A DNA stretch of 20,409 nucleotides from GCA-1730015 sp964550655 (GTDB lineage Bacteria; Pseudomonadota; Gammaproteobacteria; Granulosicoccales; Granulosicoccaceae). Position numbers and translations under genes: made by a program. Positions 1 through 6,901 of this stretch are shown piece after piece. Numbering within the stretch: position 1 is the stretch's first letter; each line of letters opens with the position of its first letter. Under the pieces are notes generated by a model. The model did no database searches and had not been told where the DNA came from. It was given only the letters and a program-made list of their open reading frames with translations. The stretch is taken from NCBI GenBank assembly GCA_964550655.1, contig CAZKAQ010000069.1:1-20409 (forward strand), read 5' to 3'.

Positions 1-96
1 GTGGAATCAAAGATCAAGTGAGATGCCGTCGATTTCGTGAATAGTCCGGGTTAAGCTTCACCACCAGCCTCGCGGCACTCACCATAGTGAAAATGT

Positions 97-1485
97 ATGA
101 GCTTTGACTCGCTCGACCTGAATAAATCGATAAAACAAGCAGTAAAAGAGCAAGGCTACCAGACCCCCTCGCCGATACAGGCGCAAGCCATTCCTCTGGT
201 GTTACAAGGCCACGATCTCATGGCCGCTGCACAAACCGGGACCGGTAAAACCGCAGGCTTTACCTTACCCATATTGCACCTTCTGAATCAGGGCAACCCG
301 GTTAAAGCCAATCAGGTGCGTTGTCTTATTCTCACGCCAACACGTGAACTGGCCGCTCAGATCTACGACAATATCGAACAATATGGCAAGTACCTGCCAC
401 TACAGGCCAATGTGGTATTCGGCGGCGTTAAGATTAATCCGCAGATGATGCGCCTGCGCAAGGGCACCGATATTCTGGTCGCTACTCCAGGCAGACTGAT
501 CGATCTGCATAACCAGAACGCTGTACGTTTTAAGCAGCTGGAAGTACTGGTTCTGGATGAAGCTGATCGCATGCTCGATATGGGCTTTATTCACGATATC
601 AAAAGAATCCTGAAAATGTTGCCGCAAAAGCGTCAGACGCTGATGTTCTCTGCAACCTTTTCAAAAGACATCAGAAAACTGGCACAACAGTTTTTGCATC
701 ACCCGAAAGAAGTGTCAGTAACCCCTAAAAACACAACAGCCGCTACCGTCACACAAGCCGTTCACCCGGTCGACAAGGCAAACAAGACGGCACTGTTAAA
801 GCACCTGATCAAAACCAATGCATGGGATCAGGTACTGGTTTTCGTACGCACCAAACACGGCGCCAACCGACTTGCCAAACAACTGACCTCAGCAAAAATA
901 AACGCCGCCGCAATACACGGAAACAAAAGCCAGGCGGCACGCACGAAAGCACTGGCGCAATTTAAAAACAATGAACTGCAGGTGTTGGTGGCAACTGACA
1001 TAGCCGCACGCGGCATAGATATCGATGATCTGCCGTATGTTATAAACTACGACATGCCACAGGTGCCGGAAGACTATGTACACAGAATCGGCAGAACCGG
1101 ACGAGCGGGTTTGAATGGAGACGCAATATCTCTGGTCAGCGCAGATGAAGTCAAACTATTGCGCGATATTGAACGACTGATCGGCAAGTCACTGGATCGG
1201 CAGGAGATAGAACCTTTCGAGCCTGACCATATAGTACCGAACACCCCGGCGTCACCATCAAAACCGAAGGCTAAAAAACCTAAAAAGAAAAAAACCGCAA
1301 ATCACGGAACATCGGCGGGTGATCGTAACAAAACAACTGCCGGTAAAAAATCTTCTGTCTCTAAAAAGACTGCGGCGGGTAAAAAGAAGCGTCGGCGGCG
1401 TCCACCAAAAAAAACAAGTGCTTCGGAAAATAACAGACAGTCCGGCAAGCAATCAGTCTGGTCAAAAAATTCTACTACCAGTTAG
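97..1485 (+). CDS. rhlE: ATP-dependent RNA helicase, DEAD-box, RhlE type
   Basis: The protein unwinds short RNA duplexes with ATP; RhlE-type helicases act in ribosome assembly and RNA turnover in the cytoplasm. All family motifs are visible in order: Q motif (GYQTPSPIQ, about residues 20-28), Walker A AQTGTGKT (45-52), PTREL (81-85), TPGR (130-133), DEAD (154-157), SAT (185-187), then the second RecA domain with ATDIAARGID and HRIGRTGR. From about residue 385 the protein becomes a Lys/Arg/Ser/Thr-rich disordered tail of roughly 75 residues, typical of RhlE and likely to bind RNA without sequence specificity. The start MSFDSLDL matches the usual RhlE N-terminus, although the upstream Shine-Dalgarno is weak. 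It is a single gene; what follows on the same strand is degenerate. Assignment to RhlE rather than another DEAD-box paralogue rests on the N-terminus, size and tail type. Confidence 0.93.
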   Translation: MSFDSLDLNKSIKQAVKEQGYQTPSPIQAQAIPLVLQGHDLMAAAQTGTGKTAGFTLPILHLLNQGNPVKANQVRCLILTPTRELAAQIYDNIEQYGKYLPLQANVVFGGVKINPQMMRLRKGTDILVATPGRLIDLHNQNAVRFKQLEVLVLDEADRMLDMGFIHDIKRILKMLPQKRQTLMFSATFSKDIRKLAQQFLHHPKEVSVTPKNTTAATVTQAVHPVDKANKTALLKHLIKTNAWDQVLVFVRTKHGANRLAKQLTSAKINAAAIHGNKSQAARTKALAQFKNNELQVLVATDIAARGIDIDDLPYVINYDMPQVPEDYVHRIGRTGRAGLNGDAISLVSADEVKLLRDIERLIGKSLDRQEIEPFEPDHIVPNTPASPSKPKAKKPKKKKTANHGTSAGDRNKTTAGKKSSVSKKTAAGKKKRRRRPPKKTSASENNRQSGKQSVWSKNSTTS

Positions 1486-1487
1486 TT

Positions 1488-1655
1488 GGAACTCGAAACA
1501 TCAACATTAACGAAGCGTATAAATCCGGACTTGATCTCACAGTCAATGCCAGATTTCATTGGACCTTAAATGTCTCAGACGTGCGTTCGGCCGGTCAGCG
1601 CCTATTAGCCAATGCCTCAGCCAGAACATTTGTCATTGGATTTCAGGCCACAAGC
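1488..1655 (+). pseudogene. possible remnant of a TonB-dependent receptor C-terminus
   Basis: Directly after rhlE one frame stays open to a stop at 1695-1697 but has no ATG. Its translation contains NINEAYKSGLDLTV, then NARFHWTLNVSD, then AGQRLL and ARTFVIGFQA followed by aromatic residues. This resembles late beta-strands of outer-membrane TonB-dependent receptors, including the common N-x-x-x-A-x-x-x-GL-D/E strand and a final strand of the type GRTFxLGxxxxF. The join between the SD and SAGQRLL parts looks deleted. No start, plug domain or rest of a barrel is present, so at most this is a relic brought in or left behind by rearrangement beside the toxin-antitoxin genes. The resemblance is from memory of the family and could be chance, since an 80-codon open frame is only mildly unlikely. 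Confidence 0.28.
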
Positions 1656-1924
1656 TTTTTTATTCCACGTGGCGGCTCTACTGATGTGAGGTCATAATTC
1701 GTTTGTAAATTCATCCAGAATTCAGGAGTAGTATTCAAAGCTTTTGACAGAAGCCATGCTGTATCTGGTGTGATTCCTCTCTTACCCCTTACCAACTCAC
1801 TGATTCTTTGATTTGGTACGCCTGGATGACGCGCGAGATCAGCCTGACTAATCTCAAGTGGCTCCAGAAATTCGTATTGTAGTATTTCCCCAGGATGTGT
1901 TGCGGTTCGTTTCTTCGATAACAT
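1643..1924 (-). CDS. higA: HigA-family antitoxin (XRE helix-turn-helix)
   Basis: This is the antitoxin of a type II toxin-antitoxin pair; HigA proteins bind and neutralise HigB and repress the operon. The product shows the family opening THPGEIL, the HTH segment with SQADLARHPGVPNQRISELVRGKRGI, and the conserved TPEFWMNLQTNYDL near the end. Length is 93 residues, normal for the short VapI/HigA group. I chose the ATG at 1924 over the GTG at 1933 because AGGTGA at the higB end gives a well-spaced ribosome site. The toxin gene lies immediately upstream, the toxin-first order typical of higBA, with its stop codon 5 bases before this start. The segment HPGVPN is slightly unusual where most relatives have a Gly-Val-Ser turn. 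Identification is firm; whether the pair is active is doubtful given the toxin's N-terminus. Confidence 0.88.
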   Translation of the reverse strand: MLSKKRTATHPGEILQYEFLEPLEISQADLARHPGVPNQRISELVRGKRGITPDTAWLLSKALNTTPEFWMNLQTNYDLTSVEPPRGIKKLVA

Positions 1925-1929
1925 TATAA

Positions 1930-2175
1930 TCACCTGTGATAGTCAGTTATTTCCACTTCTTCCGCCCCGCCATCAGCCCACTTGAAGACAATCCGCCATT
2001 GCTGATTGATTCTTATGCTGTGAAAGCCTTGCCAATCCCCACTTAATCTTTCAAGCCTATTTCCCGGTGGACTCCTCAGATCATCATAGACAACGGCGGC
2101 ATTAATCATATCCAACTTTCTGGTGGCAACTGATCTAATTGTCGAGGGTACTCTGCGTGAGTGACTAGCCTGCAT
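1930..2175 (-). CDS. higB: HigB-like toxin (RelE superfamily), N-terminally shortened
   Basis: RelE-fold HigB toxins are ribosome-dependent mRNA endonucleases. The body of the family is clear: ATRKLDMINAA, LRSPPGNRLERLSGDWQG, FHSIRINQQWRIVFKW and the terminal EVEITDYH. The usual family N-terminus, about 13 residues of the form MIxSFxxKxTxxLF that make the first beta-strand, is missing. Here the frame opens MQASHSRRVPS, and a TGA lies two codons upstream, so no longer reading is possible; neither other frame upstream supplies the lost residues. The start is only 5 bases from the start of the divergent hydrolase gene, so the promoter must lie inside that gene. I infer that recombination replaced the 5' end of higB. 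The shortened product may be inactive, leaving higA as an orphan antitoxin, or it may still fold. Confidence 0.8.
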   Translation of the reverse strand: MQASHSRRVPSTIRSVATRKLDMINAAVVYDDLRSPPGNRLERLSGDWQGFHSIRINQQWRIVFKWADGGAEEVEITDYHR

Positions 2176-2180
2176 TATTC

Positions 2181-2996
2181 ATGAAGTGGTCTCTTACAGA
2201 TAAAATACAAACATCCGCAGGGTTGATCTCTGCCGGTACAGCCGGCAGCGGAGAACCATTGATTTTAGCTCATGGATGGCCATGGTCATCTTATTGCTGG
2301 CATCGCTTGATACCAGGCTTGAGTGAGAAATTCAAAGTATATTGGTACGACATGCCAGGCTATGGAATGTCTGAAAAAAATTTAGATCAACGTACCAGTC
2401 TCGACGTGCAAGGCAATGTTTTCTGCGAATTGATAAAGCATTGGGGGTTGGAAAATCCGAGTGTAATCGCTCACGATTTTGGCGGAGCTTCTACCTTAAG
2501 AGCACATCTTCTTCATAAAGTGGACTTTAGTCGATATGTTTTAATGAACGTAGTTGCGATGCGTCCCTGGGGTTCAGATTTTTTCGATCATGTGGGAAAA
2601 CACGTTGAGGCCTTCGTTGGGCTACCACCGCATATTCATAAAGCAATTGTCGAAGCCTACATCCAGGGCGCTTTGGTGACTCAGTTAGAATCACAAGACT
2701 TCGAATATCTTGTTGCGCCATGGCTCACTGAGGACGGGAGATTGAGCTTTTACCGGCAATTTGAACAAGCAGATGAAAAATATACAAAGGATATAGAGGC
2801 AATGTATCCGGATATAAGATGTCCGGTGAAAATTATATGGGGTAAGAACGATCCATGGATACCAATATCAAGAGGAGAGGCGTTGCGAGATTTAGTCAAA
2901 CCGGAATCTTTTAAATCACTTCCTGACGTTGGCCATCTGCCCCAGCTGGAAGCGCCTCAGGTAGTTTTGCGCGAACTCTATGAGTTTTTGTTGTGA
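2181..2996 (+). CDS. alpha/beta hydrolase with Asp nucleophile (epoxide hydrolase / dehalogenase-like)
   Basis: The 271-residue protein is a complete single-domain alpha/beta hydrolase. HGWPW (31-35) supplies the HGxP oxyanion motif, YDMPGYGMSE (56-65) is the typical following loop, and HDFGG (98-102) is the nucleophile elbow with Asp99 rather than Ser. Asp224 in WGKNDPWIP and His252 in DVGHLPQLEAP complete a probable triad. An Asp nucleophile is characteristic of epoxide hydrolases, haloalkane dehalogenases and fluoroacetate dehalogenases, but substrate cannot be read from sequence. There is no signal peptide, so it is probably cytoplasmic. No convincing Shine-Dalgarno precedes the ATG. The gene is visibly more A+T-rich than its neighbours and abuts the truncated end of higB, both pointing to acquisition by horizontal transfer. 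MKWSLTDK is a sensible start, since relatives begin about 30 residues before HGxP. Confidence 0.85.
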   Translation: MKWSLTDKIQTSAGLISAGTAGSGEPLILAHGWPWSSYCWHRLIPGLSEKFKVYWYDMPGYGMSEKNLDQRTSLDVQGNVFCELIKHWGLENPSVIAHDFGGASTLRAHLLHKVDFSRYVLMNVVAMRPWGSDFFDHVGKHVEAFVGLPPHIHKAIVEAYIQGALVTQLESQDFEYLVAPWLTEDGRLSFYRQFEQADEKYTKDIEAMYPDIRCPVKIIWGKNDPWIPISRGEALRDLVKPESFKSLPDVGHLPQLEAPQVVLRELYEFLL

Positions 2997-3164
2997 CGCT
3001 GCAATTTTTTCTATCGGTATATCCACAAGGATTGCAGATCTTTTGATACTGAGAGAACCTAAACACTCAATATTGATCTTGTAGTTACCGCTTAAAAAGT
3101 AATGGTATTTATTGAGAAATACGAATCTTCCTCTACGCGTCGGGCTTTGTACTACTGAAGTTAC

Positions 3165-4343
3165 TCACAGACCTCGTTTGATATCAGCAAAGATATCCTC
3201 CGGCGATTCCAGTCCTGCTGCTACACGCAACAAGCTATCAGTGATACCGGCAGCTGCACGCTCCTGCTCCGATATTCTGCCGTGAGTAGTTGTCGCCGGA
3301 TGAGTGATTGTACTTTTGGCATCTCCCAGATTGGCAGTGATCGACAAGAGCCTGGTTGAATCTATCACCCGCCACGCTGCTTCCCTGCCACCTTCTACTT
3401 CAAATGAAACGATGCCGCCAAAATCACTCTGTTGCCTTTTACACAACTCGTGCTGTGGGTGATCTTCAAGACCCGGGAAGTGAACACGTTTTACGGCAGG
3501 TTCCTGCTGCAGCCATCGTGCAAGCTTTGCAGCACTCAGACAGTGCCGCTGCATTCTGATTTCAAGTGTTTCGAGCCCTTTCAGAAATACCCAGGCATTG
3601 AACGGACTCATGGTCGGCCCTGCCGTGCGCAGGTAGGCAAATATATCTTCACCGACTTTTTGTTTATCGCCCACTACTGCACCGCCGACACAGCGCCCCT
3701 GACCGTCAATAAACTTGGTGGCAGAATGAATAACGAGGTCTGCTCCCAGCGCCAGGGGTTTTTGCAATGCCGGGGTGCAGAAGCAGTTATCGACAACTAA
3801 CAGTGCTGAGTGTTTTTTTGCAATCTCTGCAAGTGCGCTGATATCTGCCAGTTGAGTTAACGGATTGGTTGGTGTTTCCAGAAACAGCATTCTGGTTTGC
3901 GGCGTTATCTTATTGCGCCAATCTTCAATATTGTCTATCTGTGCAAAATCAACCGGGTTGCCCATGCGAGTCAGGTATTTGCTAAACAACTGCGTCGTAG
4001 AACCAAACATGCCTGAGGCGGCGACTATATGATCACCCGGCTTAAGCAGTGCGACACAAGTAGCCATAATTGCTGCCATTCCGGATGAGGTCGCAACACA
4101 ACACTCTCCCCCTTCAAGGGCTGCAAGACGCTGTTCAAAGGTACGCACAGTCGGGTTGGTAAAGCGCGAGTAGACGTTACCCGGCTGCTTGTTCTGAAAG
4201 CGCGCAGCGGCCTGCTCTGCATTTTTAAAAACAAAGCTTGAAGTACTGAAAATAGCTTCGCTATGTTCACCTTCGTGAGTGCGCTCATGCCCTGCTCTTA
4301 CAGCCGTAGTGGCAAGGTCGAATTGATTCCAGTCGGTACTCAT
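3165..4343 (-). CDS. metZ: O-succinylhomoserine sulfhydrylase
   Basis: This PLP enzyme forms homocysteine directly from O-succinylhomoserine and sulfide, the direct sulfhydrylation route to methionine. It belongs to the Cys/Met metabolism gamma-family: SSGMAA (86-91) in the cofactor site, VVDNCFCTP around Asp185, and the Schiff-base lysine Lys210 in HSATKFIDGQGR, the form typical of MetZ rather than MetB or MetC. Length is 392 residues, normal. I place the start at the ATG at 4343 (MSTDWNQFDL), preceded by GCGGAA; an in-frame GTG at 4439 would add 32 unrelated residues and has no ribosome site. The gene follows purF as in many gammaproteobacteria, but has its own promoter and a long leader with a SAM-II riboswitch, so repression by S-adenosylmethionine is expected. 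Confidence 0.95.
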   Translation of the reverse strand: MSTDWNQFDLATTAVRAGHERTHEGEHSEAIFSTSSFVFKNAEQAAARFQNKQPGNVYSRFTNPTVRTFEQRLAALEGGECCVATSSGMAAIMATCVALLKPGDHIVAASGMFGSTTQLFSKYLTRMGNPVDFAQIDNIEDWRNKITPQTRMLFLETPTNPLTQLADISALAEIAKKHSALLVVDNCFCTPALQKPLALGADLVIHSATKFIDGQGRCVGGAVVGDKQKVGEDIFAYLRTAGPTMSPFNAWVFLKGLETLEIRMQRHCLSAAKLARWLQQEPAVKRVHFPGLEDHPQHELCKRQQSDFGGIVSFEVEGGREAAWRVIDSTRLLSITANLGDAKSTITHPATTTHGRISEQERAAAGITDSLLRVAAGLESPEDIFADIKRGL

Positions 4344-4461
4344 GCATATTCCGCGTAGTGTTAAAACGTGGCGGCGATGTGAGCTTCGAACCTGAGCTAT
4401 GCAGTAGTTGACAGCTGACTGCCAGAAGCCTGATATCACGGAGTTTACAGATCCGGGCAGG

Positions 4462-4495
4462 CACGGGAAGCAATAGAATAGCTAAAACTTCCGTG
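4462..4495 (-). promoter_or_regulatory. hairpin in the metZ leader downstream of the riboswitch
   Basis: On the minus strand, CACGGAAG (4495-4488) and CTTCCCGTG (4470-4462) form an 8-pair stem with one bulged C and a 17-base loop. It lies between the SAM-II aptamer and the metZ start. There is no U-run after it, so it is not a standard intrinsic terminator. It could be part of an expression platform, a Rho-related element, or simply leader structure. Confidence 0.4.
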
Positions 4496-4518
4496 GGGCG
4501 TCTGAGGTACGCAACGTT

Positions 4519-4567
4519 CGATTTAGCTGTATTTCTAAAGCGCCCGCAAGCTGAAGCAAATCGGCGC
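4519..4567 (-). ncRNA. SAM-II (SAM-alpha) riboswitch aptamer in the metZ leader
   Basis: Read on the minus strand, the segment has the SAM-II elements in order: 5' stem GCGCC (4567-4563), GATTT (4562-4558), TTGC (4549-4546), returning stem GGCGC (4544-4540), an A-rich linker, and AGCTAAA (4528-4522). From memory of the crystallised Sargasso Sea SAM-II RNA, GAUUU, UUGC, GCGC and AGCUAAA are shared. The distance from TTGC to AGCTAAA is identical (17 bases), and that from GATTT to TTGC differs by one. The downstream AAATC can pair with GATTT, though I have not confirmed the full pseudoknot. SAM-II senses S-adenosylmethionine and switches off methionine genes, and the gene downstream here is metZ. 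The predicted transcription start falls on the first stem base. The odd feature is the distance to the start codon, about 175 bases. Confidence 0.88.
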
Positions 4568-4573
4568 AACATT

Positions 4574-4601
4574 ATTATGCACCACCTGAATGAAGAGTCA
4601 A
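4574..4601 (-). promoter_or_regulatory. sigma-70 promoter for the metZ leader
   Basis: On the minus strand, TTGACT (4601-4596) and CATAAT (4579-4574) are separated by 16 bases; each matches the consensus hexamer at five of six positions. The expected start of transcription, about 7 bases further, is near 4567, exactly where the SAM-II aptamer begins. The promoter lies just after the purF stop codon at 4627. metZ is therefore likely to be transcribed independently of the purF operon. Confidence 0.75.
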
Positions 4602-4626
4602 GGACTGTTCAGATGCTTTACTGGCG

Positions 4627-6135
4627 CTATTGCATGCCGACGTCAACCAGTTCTTCATCAGAGCTGTTGTCTTTATTGGCATCGGCTCTGGCAGTTTGCA
4701 ATCTATCGAGATAGGGTTTGTCGACGTCACCGGTTACATAGACGCCGTTAAAGCAACTGGTTTCAAACTTACTCATTGAGGGTCGTGACTCTTTTACGCA
4801 CTCGATCAGGTCATCGAGATCCTGATAGATCAATCCGTCCGCACCGATTGCCTGGCGTATTTGCTCAACCGATTTATCATGCGCAATCAATTCATTGGCA
4901 GCTGGCATATCAATGCCGTAGACATTGGGATAACTGACGGGTGGTGCAGCTGAGGCCATGTAAACTTTTTTTGCACCGGCTTCGCGAGCCATTTCTACTA
5001 TCTGTTCAGAGGTTGTACCACGAACTATCGAGTCATCAACCAACAACACATTAAGACCTGCAAACTCGGAACCGATCGGGTTGAGCTTCTGGCGTACTGC
5101 ATTACGCCGCATGGTTTGACCAGGCATAATAAAAGTCCGGCCTATATATCTGTTCTTCACAAAGCCTTCACGGTACTTGACGCCAAGGTTCATCGCGAGC
5201 TCAAGCGCTGAAGTATTACTGGTATCCGGTATGGGTATCACAACGTCAATATCGTTGTCCGGCCACTCCTGTCTTATTTTGTCGGCCAGCTTGCGTCCCA
5301 TCGCAAGGCGGGAACTGTAAACCGATACATTATCAATAACAGAGTCCGGCCTGGCAAAGTAGACGTATTCAAAAATACACGGAATAAGCTGCGTTTTCTT
5401 AGCACATTGTTTTGTAAACAGTTCACCTTTCTGGGTAATATAGACCGCCTCACCCGGTTCAAGATCACGCACCGGTTCAAAGCCGAGGCCGGTTAGAGCA
5501 ACGCTCTCTGAAGCAAGAATATATTCGGTGCCTTTTTCCGACTCACGCTTGCCGAGAATAATCGGTCGAATACCATACGGATCCCTGAATCCCACAACAC
5601 CGCGTCCAACTAACATAGCAATCACGGCATAACCGCCGGCGCAGCGTTTGTGTACCGCTTCAACTGCCTGAAAAAGATGATCCGGTTGCAGTTTGTCAGA
5701 ACCGGCGGCGCCCTGTAACTCGTGAGCAAAGACATTGAGCAAAACTTCACTGTCAGAACTGGTATTGATATGACGGCGGTCAGTGCGGTACAGCTCGCTC
5801 TGGAGCGCTTCGGCATTGGTCAGATTGCCATTGTGGGCAAGCACAATACCGAAAGGTGAGTTGACATAAAACGGTTGGGCTTCAGCCGAGATCTGCGAGC
5901 CACCGGCGGTCGGGTAACGCAGATGGCCTATTCCCATTGACCCCTGCAGCCGCAACATGTGCGAGGCACGAAAAACTTCTCTGACCAGTCCCGGCGCTTT
6001 GCGGACAAACAGCTTGCGTGCATCACTGGTAGCCATACCGGCTGCATCCTGCCCGCGGTGCTGAAGCAGTGTCAGGCCATCGTAGATTTGTTGATTAACT
6101 GCGTCGTGGCCAACTATGCCAATGATGCCGCACAT
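4627..6135 (-). CDS. purF: amidophosphoribosyltransferase
   Basis: PurF makes 5-phosphoribosylamine from PRPP and glutamine, the first committed step of purine synthesis. The N-terminus MCGIIGIVGH fixes the start, because Cys2 becomes the N-terminal nucleophile of the class II glutaminase domain after methionine removal. HRGQDAAGM near residues 27-35 is also diagnostic. The phosphoribosyltransferase domain carries the PRPP loop VLLVDDSIVRGTTSEQIV at about residues 358-375. Length of 502 residues is close to the Escherichia coli protein. The gene follows cvpA, as in E. coli. No clear Shine-Dalgarno is seen before the ATG. The C-terminal tail is acidic and probably disordered. I saw no sequence of the ACGCAAACGTTTGCGT type expected for PurR upstream. 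Confidence 0.97.
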   Translation of the reverse strand: MCGIIGIVGHDAVNQQIYDGLTLLQHRGQDAAGMATSDARKLFVRKAPGLVREVFRASHMLRLQGSMGIGHLRYPTAGGSQISAEAQPFYVNSPFGIVLAHNGNLTNAEALQSELYRTDRRHINTSSDSEVLLNVFAHELQGAAGSDKLQPDHLFQAVEAVHKRCAGGYAVIAMLVGRGVVGFRDPYGIRPIILGKRESEKGTEYILASESVALTGLGFEPVRDLEPGEAVYITQKGELFTKQCAKKTQLIPCIFEYVYFARPDSVIDNVSVYSSRLAMGRKLADKIRQEWPDNDIDVVIPIPDTSNTSALELAMNLGVKYREGFVKNRYIGRTFIMPGQTMRRNAVRQKLNPIGSEFAGLNVLLVDDSIVRGTTSEQIVEMAREAGAKKVYMASAAPPVSYPNVYGIDMPAANELIAHDKSVEQIRQAIGADGLIYQDLDDLIECVKESRPSMSKFETSCFNGVYVTGDVDKPYLDRLQTARADANKDNSSDEELVDVGMQ

Positions 6136-6298
6136 GGGTGCTGCCCGTGATTCACAAGTGCAGATTGTAAACGGTTAGAAGGATGGCGGGTGAACTGATT
6201 AAAGAATTTTGTCGCCCGTGCATAAACTATTCATTATTGACAACTGCTGCTGCACCACCGCAGTGGCAAAATTTTACTCATAGCATCTTCATCAACGC

Positions 6299-6317
6299 AG
6301 CAGATTTGAAATCTGCT
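6299..6317. repeat. 19-bp perfect palindrome at the cvpA stop codon
   Basis: AGCAGATTTGAAATCTGCT has 9-base arms that are exact reverse complements around a single G. It overlaps two bases of the cvpA stop codon (6316-6318) and leads into the 180-base cvpA-purF gap. No T-run follows on either strand. A 1-base centre cannot form a tight RNA hairpin without opening a pair or two. It could be a protein-binding operator for purF or an mRNA processing or stabilising structure. Confidence 0.45.
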
Positions 6318-6837
6318 ACTTCACAGGATCGAGCCGGTTCAGGGAAAGTTTGCTGGATAAATTTTCCGGCAGGCGGTTGCGAATGAAATCGGAGACTTTC
6401 AGCACGTAATCCTCCATTAGCAGAGATTCACCCCACCATTTTTCTTTCGGAAAATCTGAGTTAGCACTTGCGAACATGGCCAATACTGCAACAATTATCA
6501 CACCTCGAATCAAACCAAGCACCCCGCCTAACAACCTGTCTACAAAACCAAGCCCGGTGAGACCCAGCAATTTGCGCAGCATCCAGCCGATGATACTCAG
6601 CATAATAAAGACACTGAAAAACAGGGTGGCAGCGGCGATGGCGGAGCGCGCAGCAGGGCTTTCGACGGAGTCCGGCAGGAATAAACTGAACTCCGGCGTG
6701 AACCTGAGCGGCAGCCAGAGTGCCACCACCCAGGTAAGCAGAGAGAGCACCGATGCAGTGAACCCGCGAAACAGGCCAAACAGGCCGGAGAACGAAATTC
6801 CGATAAGAATGACCAGGTCAAGAGTATTCAAATTCAT
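6316..6837 (-). CDS. cvpA: CvpA family inner-membrane protein
   Basis: CvpA is a small multi-spanning inner-membrane protein needed for colicin V production in E. coli, and in several gammaproteobacteria for bile or envelope stress resistance; its biochemical role is not settled. The N-terminus MNLNTLDLVILIGISFSGL followed by GLFRGF and LSLLTWVVALWLPL is typical. Roughly four hydrophobic segments are visible in the first 125 residues, with the conserved GGVLGLIRGVIIV stretch near residues 104-116. The last 50 residues are soluble. Length of 173 residues is slightly above the usual 160. It sits between the SPOR-domain gene and purF, matching the E. coli dedD-cvpA-purF order. Confidence 0.93.
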   Translation of the reverse strand: MNLNTLDLVILIGISFSGLFGLFRGFTASVLSLLTWVVALWLPLRFTPEFSLFLPDSVESPAARSAIAAATLFFSVFIMLSIIGWMLRKLLGLTGLGFVDRLLGGVLGLIRGVIIVAVLAMFASANSDFPKEKWWGESLLMEDYVLKVSDFIRNRLPENLSSKLSLNRLDPVK

Positions 6838-6901
6838 TGATACCGTCTCTGCTTGTTAGCCTGTTGTAGCAGCCGTTGTGCGATTGCATTTTATTTGACA
6901 T

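Noticed and set aside
1..96. Possible end of a gene upstream of rhlE.
   Set aside because: All frames close quickly and none shows a recognisable C-terminus; too short to judge.
2999..3037. CTGCAA and TTGCAG arms after the hydrolase gene as a terminator.
   Set aside because: Only six pairs with a 27-base loop and no following T-run.
4344..4405. tRNA-like fragments (TAGCTCAGG followed by GGTTCGAAG, then CGCCGCCA) in the metZ leader.
   Set aside because: The T-arm stem does not pair and no anticodon arm or acceptor stem can be formed, so it is chance similarity.
4285..4572. A 95-codon minus-strand frame covering the SAM-II aptamer and the metZ start.
   Set aside because: Its ATG lies upstream of the predicted transcription start, its product matches no family, and the region is explained by the riboswitch and metZ.
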